From NCBI GenBank assembly GCA_900175165.2, contig FWWN02000214.1, positions 1-23,826 on the forward strand: a DNA stretch of 23,826 bases, given 5' to 3'. The notes beneath the pieces are model-generated. The model was not told the DNA's origin. It searched no databases and saw only the letters and a list, made by a program, of their open reading frames with translations. The position numbers and the translations under genes were made by a program. Shown piece after piece: positions 20,510 through 23,826 of the stretch. How positions within the stretch are numbered: the stretch's first letter is position 1; the number at the start of each line of letters is the position of its first letter. Origin of the DNA: Rhizomucor pusillus (lineage: Eukaryota; Mucoromycota; Mucoromycetes; Mucorales; Lichtheimiaceae).

Positions 20510-22889
20510 TTACAATCTAGCATGTACGAAAGCTTTGATACATTCTTCATATCCATCTACTACAACGGTATGGTTGAGCGGCTCCTTCTCGGCCATCTTT
20601 GTCATGGCTTCATAAACATTGCCGTCATATCGTCCAAGCGCCGAGTTGAGATAGTAATCAGGCAACGCAAAAGCATCGACAGGTGCAACAGCATCCGGTC
20701 TTATAACCGCAAGGAGCTCGATTACTTTTCTTTTCACAGCCTGAACCTGGCTCGAAGAAAGATATCAAGAGACTAAGAACTCTGCTGCTTCCGTATCTAT
20801 CAAATGCAAGGCGAAAAAGTACGGCATTGTCTGCAGCACTTGCTTTTCGTTTGCGCCGAGCTCGTTTTCTTGCTGCAATCCGACAAAAAAGTAACGTACA
20901 AGCATGTACTGGCAGTGCGCTTTGGAGATCCGGCTAATATCAACAAGCATTGAATTCCAGGAACGACCGTTTCTATCGATCTCCTCCGCTACTTGCGCAA
21001 CACCGTAGGCCGCTCTGTAGCCGAACGCGGTAATCAAGAGTTCTGAATTCAAAAAGTCGTCAGGAGTTATCACTGGACACTTTGCTCTAGTGTTTTCGAG
21101 GTATTGCAACAGGTATGTAGCGGTGTGGTTATATTCAGATGGTCGCGCTTTGCCGGCCACAACATTGCGGTACGTTTTCAGAAGGTAGCGTGCTGTCTGT
21201 TGAGTCAATAAATAATTGTCACCTTCAAACTAGAGAAAAAATGGGTAAATTGGTTGTATTGACAAAGGGAAATGTTGGCATTCGCTCTTCTGCTTACAGT
21301 GACATTCGGCAAATAGTCTTGGTAAAACTGTTCCAAGCCTGAAAATAGACTGTATCCATGTCCGCCACATGCACGGCGGCATTCCTAAATACCGTCTACA
21401 GCCATGAACGTTGTCAAACTCTTGAGACCTGATGAACTCGCGTGCAGATCGGCCAAAAGTTCAAAGTTGCCTTTTGCCATGGCGGTTTGGTTCAGCTCAT
21501 ACAGGTGGAACATTTCTCTCCCCGTGAACAGGCAAGCATACGCCCGAGCAATGACAGGAAAGATGCGATATTGCTGCATAATGTAGTCCAACACTGCCGT
21601 TTCTATGGTCTCCTTATTCCATTCTTGAGGATTGGCCGCGTCGACAAACTGGCGTCGAATAGCTGAGTAGCGTGTCACCACAGTTGCTGCCTTGGCCATA
21701 GCAAAACGGACACCTAGCATAGTAGGTAACCTGACCTGTCAGATTTCTGTCAAATCTGTGGTGCCCCCTTTTCTCACTTACCCATCACAATGCTGGCTCG
21801 AACAAGAACCATTGTACCATAAGAAAGCTTTGTATTGGGTGGTTTGACATACTCTCCAGTGCCTTGTTTGACCTGTGAATATTTTGCCAGAAATGAAACA
21901 TGCGGTACTCGGTAGTGATCAAATAGTATGAAGCCGTTGTCAACAGTGTTGTAGCCAAATTTCGGCCCAATGTCTCCCACTGTGATACCCTTGAGCGGCC
22001 TGTGATCTTCCAAAGAACGAATCTGGATACAGAATGTATGCAGTCCATAGTCCTTGCCGTTCAGGATGAGACGAGCCATCAAGACTGCATAGTTGGCTGT
22101 CTTGCCCAGTCCTCCAATCCACCATTTAGAAGCTGTCAAGTAAGGTGAATTGATTTCAAACTCGTTCGTTTCGTTTATATATGTGGCCGTTGTTTGCAAT
22201 CCTTGAACGTTTGAGCCATGACCTAACTGTTAAAAGGAAAAATAAGTACATGATGTTAAATAATACTATTGCTAAGAATTTTCCCTCTGTTTGAGCATAG
22301 CATCCAATGATTTCATGGCGCAACGCCGGCTCCAGAAACAGTTTCTTTTGCTCCTCGTTGCACTGCGATGCCAGCGTCTGTATGAACATTCCATAATGTA
22401 GAGAAAACTAGCCTGAATGTTAGCAAAGAATGTGCTTGTACGCCAGGAAATAGCAAGATAAATGTACCGGCGAAGCCTGATCATACAAAAGCCCAGCTAC
22501 GCGTCTATCCATATCACTCCATTTCAGCTGTCTACATCAGCAAGTATCAAAGTTCAACAATAATTTTCCTTTGGAAGTAGCGTAAACAAAATGGTTCACC
22601 TTGCTAATTCAATAATACGTTTGTCCTTGTCATAAGCATGATGGATCCGTTCTTGACGATTTTGGAAATACCGCTTGCTCTTGTCAAAGGCAGGATCCGT
22701 TTCAAGCACAGGTAGTACTCTTTCGAGGCTTTGTAGCCATTGCTCTCCATACATGAATTTGGTCAGTGCATCGACGTCAAAGCTGGCTTTGGCCCGCTCT
22801 TGCTCGAGTACTTTAGAACCAGGAGGTCCCTTGGGTTCCAAATCTGGGAATTTTACTGGTTCCTGATTGTTGATACTGCTATTGACCAT
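20510..22889 (-). pseudogene. Peroxisomal acyl-CoA oxidase with two in-frame stops and a defective splice donor
   Basis: Six exons on the minus strand (22600-22889, 22468-22531, 22285-22407, 21782-22226, 21298-21713, 20510-21229) span a full-length oxidase of about 685 codons. Family marks are S-L-H-Y-G-M-F, T-E-L-G-H-G-S-N, C-G-G-H-G-Y, F-E-G-D-N (Glu is the catalytic base) and L-G-R-Y-D-G-N-V-Y near the end. It ends A-R-L, a PTS1 peroxisome signal. The enzyme makes trans-2-enoyl-CoA and H2O2 in beta-oxidation. Three lesions: TAG at 21385-21387 in D-G-I-x-E-C-R-R, where plant-type members have Glu; TGA at 20765-20767, where Gly is expected before Y-L; and intron 22227-22284 begins GG instead of GT. 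No frameshift is seen. It is either a young pseudogene or affected by base-call errors. Confidence 0.85.
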
Positions 22890-23826
22890 GTAAGCAAGAA
22901 CAAAAGTAATAAAGAAAGATTAAGCATCACGATCCAGTAAATATACCTGCATTGTTTTGAGAATAGTAGTTACATAATGGCAAACTCTGTGGGAGTTCTT
23001 CCCGTACTTGGCAGCGCACCGACGAACCTATGATCAAGATTGTACACTTATTCCACAGAACCGCGCCGTTAGCTTTTTGTATATATGCTACTTGGGCCGA
23101 GTGCTTGCGCTGACTGCGAATGCCAAGTCAACAATTTCAATGACATATTAGAATGTTCATCGACACTAAAGGCGTTGTTCCCACACTGTATAAATAGGCT
23201 TTCTACTGTTGCCAACTAAACGGTATTTTCATGGCGTAGCGTAGCACAAGGGGAGCAGTACAAAGAACATGCTTTGCGCACTGTATACATTTGACATTGA
23301 TCACACATACGCTTGAGCAGCGAGTCCTCAAGTATTCCTTCATCCCGTCGCATAAATCAGAAGCGACAACCTCAGATCAGTTCAACGAGCAGAGCTCATA
23401 ATTTCAGCTCAAGGTATGATCCAATCTCAAGATCTTTTGTAAACGACAGTCGCGATGCCAAAATGCAAAATCGTTTAATGTCTAATGTCTGAAGGAAATG
23501 GACTTCTTGGAATGGAGGTGAGATTAAGTAAATGCTTCTTTTCATTGTGCCTGTAGGTAAACTCAGATGACAACGACGCATAATGTTTGTGTCCCTTTCC
23601 ACGGAAAAACGAAATTCCGAATTGGAAGGTACCTGTGAAGAAACTTTTCCTATATGATAACAGGATGGGCCCCTTAGACCAGCAGGGGACCGGGTGGTAG
23701 AAGGTTAGTCGTACCTCTCACAAGCGCGAAGTTCCACTACGAGACATTGGGTACCATGGGCTCAACAGTTCGAGGGACGGTTCTTCGTGCGCGATGCGGG
23801 CCCAAACCGGAACCACCCCCATATTT
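22890..23826. other. Right-end region: oxidase promoter and unassigned GC-rich DNA
   Basis: The first part is the oxidase 5' flank. A plus-strand TATA-like tataaata lies at about 23188-23195, pointing right, but no convincing ORF follows. From about 23640 the base composition becomes clearly GC-rich. One plus frame there stays open to the edge (with W-A-Q-Q-F-E-G-R-F-F-V-R-D-A-G), so an exon of a gene running off the window is possible. I do not recognise it. Confidence 0.3.

Noticed and set aside
23640..23826. tRNA-like or rRNA-like sequence at the GC-rich edge
   Set aside because: A gttcgag string resembles a T-loop, but no acceptor, D or anticodon stems can be paired around it.

Overview
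The window looks like nuclear DNA of an early-diverging fungus, most likely Mucoromycota (a zygomycete). The basis is a dense run of housekeeping genes broken by many short introns (about 50-90 nt, GT-AG, usually with a CTRAY-like branch point), a NELF-C/D subunit that the model yeasts lack, an apparent U12-type (minor spliceosome) intron, and a remnant of a Fanzor/TnpB-like transposon gene. The assignment is inference; no marker gene fixes the species.

Layout. 1-1.8 kb: transposon-like remnant (zinc ribbon plus last RuvC Asp of a Fanzor/TnpB protein) and weak unassigned ORFs. 1.8-3.1 kb: an FCP1/NIF-type HAD phosphatase-like protein (+) facing a small secreted histidine-rich protein (-). 3.1-4.3 kb: no gene seen. 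4.3-7.1 kb: CLP1 (-) and YKT6 (+), divergent across 125 bp. 7.25-8.27 kb: an intronless nucleotide-sugar transporter (-). 8.5-11.3 kb: MLH1 (-, 13 exons). 11.8-14.0 kb: an HSPA12-like Hsp70-family protein (+). 14.6-15.7 kb: phosphatidylinositol synthase PIS1 (+). 15.8-18.1 kb: NELF-C/D (+, 11 exons). 18.4-20.2 kb: a double-hotdog acyl-CoA thioesterase (+), convergent with 20.5-22.9 kb: a peroxisomal acyl-CoA oxidase (-) that carries two in-frame stop codons and a broken splice donor. 22.9-23.8 kb: promoter-like and GC-rich DNA with no firm gene.

Exon models were built by hand from splice consensus and conservation of protein families. They cover RNA processing and transcription (CLP1, NELF-C/D), membrane traffic and lipid synthesis (YKT6, PIS1, nucleotide-sugar transporter), DNA repair (MLH1) and fatty-acyl-CoA metabolism (thioesterase, oxidase). 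These are not one pathway. The only thematic neighbours are the convergent thioesterase/oxidase pair.

The most unusual items are the AT-AC intron in CLP1, the decayed but otherwise full-length acyl-CoA oxidase, the Fanzor/TnpB remnant, the fungal NELF-C/D and the histidine-rich secreted peptide.
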